Below are positions 62,614-64,000 of a stretch of DNA of 64,000 nucleotides, piece by piece. Source of the DNA: Strongyloides papillosus. Lineage: Eukaryota; Nematoda; Chromadorea; Rhabditida; Strongyloididae. Below the pieces are notes generated by a model. The model had not been told where the DNA came from. It was given only the letters and a program-made list of their open reading frames with translations, and made no database searches. Positions within the stretch are counted from its first letter, which is position 1. Every line of letters starts with the position of its first letter. The DNA is taken from the NCBI GenBank assembly GCA_005656395.1, contig SRSI01000077.1, forward strand, positions 1,116,001 to 1,180,000, read 5' to 3'. A program made the translations under genes and the position numbers.

Positions 62614-64000
62614 TTTCTTAAGTAATCTGTGATATAAAAATAAATTAAAAAAGATATGTAAAATACTATGTCAAATCGTTGTAAAATAAAATTTAAAAAA
62701 AGTTGAATTTACGATAAAACGGACTAACCGTTGATCTATACTACACAATATAAAATTTAACAACTCAACAACAAGAGTATTATTTGTACCTTTTAAATTT
62801 CTAAAACACTATTCCATTAACAATTTTCGATACAGAACATTTGTTGAAAAAGTAGTTTTAGATATTATTACATTGTTGAAATGAATTATAAAAAATAAAT
62901 AAATAGATGATAGAAATTCAAACAAATATAATAGTGCTTGGAAATTTAAATAATAAGATATATTAAAATAGAAATTTATATAAATAATTGGGGAAATAGA
63001 AGAAAAAAAGCAAAGTATACAATTAATATGGCTACATAAAATATTTTTCTATTTAGGCATTAATTTTTTTGTAGAACTTGTATGATTGTCATGTATTTTA
63101 AAATATCGTTTTTACCAATAGTTCTTGTCGATATTTTTATATTTAAATTTTCAAGGTGTTTTTGTAGAGGAAGAATTATTGCCTCTTCGTGAATATTTTT
63201 ATATAATAATAAAAATATGAAAGTGCCTATTAATAAGTAGAAAAATCAATTATTTTAATTTTTCCTCTGAAACCTTACAAGTGATTGTTATTAAATATCT
63301 TAAAAACACGTAAATAAGTACATCGGCTTAAATTGTAGATAAAAGTGTTCATAGTACATAATAAAAATTGCTAAAATTTCAGTTAGTTCAAAAAATAGAA
63401 TATGACAAGTATAATGTCTTATTAATTTTCTAAATGAAATAAACAGTTGAAAATTTAATTGAATTATTAGATATAAATCTTCTAATAATTAAGGGCCAAC
63501 AATATTCTATGTTAATTATTATCAGTAATAAAAAACTTTCATGTATCATGAAAATTGCTTAAAACTCTAAATAAGTTTTGAATATAAAAAGTAAAGTAGC
63601 ATCAAATATGAGATATTGAAATTTTCTTTACGATTATGTATGTCAATAGAAATTCTTATTAATAAACCAACATTATAGTTCAAAATAATTTGTGATAGTT
63701 TTAAATTCTATATTTTAATGAAAAAAGTTAATTTTTATAACCATTATAAATTTTTTGAAGAGTAGCTAAAAGCAACAAGGACAATTTTACAAGCCTGATG
63801 CAGAAAATTAGTTAAAAGTTAATTGCTTTGATATTATTTCATTATTGAAAATGTTCCAATATTTAAGAAATATGAAAATTCAGTCAAAATTAACGGTATA
63901 CCTTCAAAGACACACATAAAATAAACATATTTTCAAAATGTACTGTTAAAAAAAGTCGCGGCTGCAGTGGAAAAAAATATTCCCATATTATGTGTCAAAA
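62614..64000. other. Right-hand end, no gene seen
   Basis: A 1.4-kb region upstream of TAF13, running to the window edge. No convincing exon or RNA gene is visible. The last 50 bp hold the second AAAGTCGCGGC copy followed by TGCAGTGG, a GC-rich patch that could belong to the promoter of a gene just beyond the edge. Confidence 0.45.
63952..63962. promoter_or_regulatory. GC-rich 11-mer AAAGTCGCGGC, copy 2
   Basis: An exact copy of the word at 62139-62149, here followed by TGCAGTGG, near the right edge. Possibly a promoter element of the next gene; inferred from repetition and base composition only. Confidence 0.35.

Noticed and set aside
1..64000. tRNA, rRNA, CRISPR and bacterial-type signals
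   Set aside because: No tRNA B-box-like GGTTCGAATCC with a matching cloverleaf, no rRNA-like GC-rich block and no regular spaced repeats were seen. The window is plainly eukaryotic nuclear DNA.

Overview
The window is about 80% A+T. Its genes are eukaryotic and split by short introns, mostly around 40-60 bp, with GTAAGT/GTATGT-type donors and TTTTAG/TTTCAG acceptors. The gene set (a COUP-TF/UNC-55-like receptor, a divergent nematode-type nuclear receptor, rabphilin, SCYL2, an ELOVL3/6-type elongase) points to a nematode. The extreme A+T content and compact introns suggest a Strongyloides-like clade IV worm; the genus is inferred, not shown. For minus-strand genes exons are listed in transcript order (high to low coordinate). 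All exon joins were checked for reading frame by hand.

Layout. 1-6.1 kb, minus strand: the N-terminal end of an unidentified basic Ser-rich protein, then RPB9 (RNA polymerase II) and TAF3 (TFIID, histone fold plus PHD finger). 7.7-8.2 kb, plus: a single-exon LRAT/NlpC-P60-type protein. 8.2-12 kb: non-coding, holding a 554-bp piggyBac-like non-autonomous element with TTAA ends. 12-14.4 kb, plus: an SLC4 anion-exchanger-family transporter. 14.4-19.3 kb: non-coding and pyrimidine-rich on the plus strand. 19.3-22.2 kb, plus: SCYL2 pseudokinase. 23.3-24.8 kb, minus: a COUP-TF/UNC-55 receptor.

26.8-44.1 kb, minus: rabphilin (rbf-1). Its conserved body (Rab-binding zinc finger and two C2 domains) is encoded at 26.8-31.0 kb. 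Four Ser-rich upstream exons at 31.3, 38.2, 42 and 44 kb all end in the same splice phase and can each be joined in frame to the first conserved exon, so the locus looks like one 17-kb gene with alternative N-termini. 44.1-49.9 kb is a gene-poor stretch.

49.9-62.6 kb is gene-dense: a nematode-divergent nuclear receptor (+), TIM17 (+), FAN1 nuclease (-), TRMT112 (+), an ELOVL-type elongase (+), an unidentified membrane protein (+), ribosomal protein L37A/RPL-43 (+), a second unidentified membrane protein (-), and TAF13 (-). Several of these contain exons too short to be found by simple open-reading-frame scanning; TRMT112 and RPL-43 were recovered only by splicing.

The genes are mostly independent housekeeping and neuronal functions: Pol II initiation (RPB9, TAF3, TAF13), membrane traffic (rabphilin, SCYL2), mitochondria (TIM17) and translation (RPL-43, TRMT112). 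No pathway-level cluster is evident. The most unusual structures are the alternative N-terminal exons of rabphilin, the piggyBac-like element, an exact 11-bp GC-rich repeat near 62.1 and 64.0 kb, and two unidentified membrane-protein genes.
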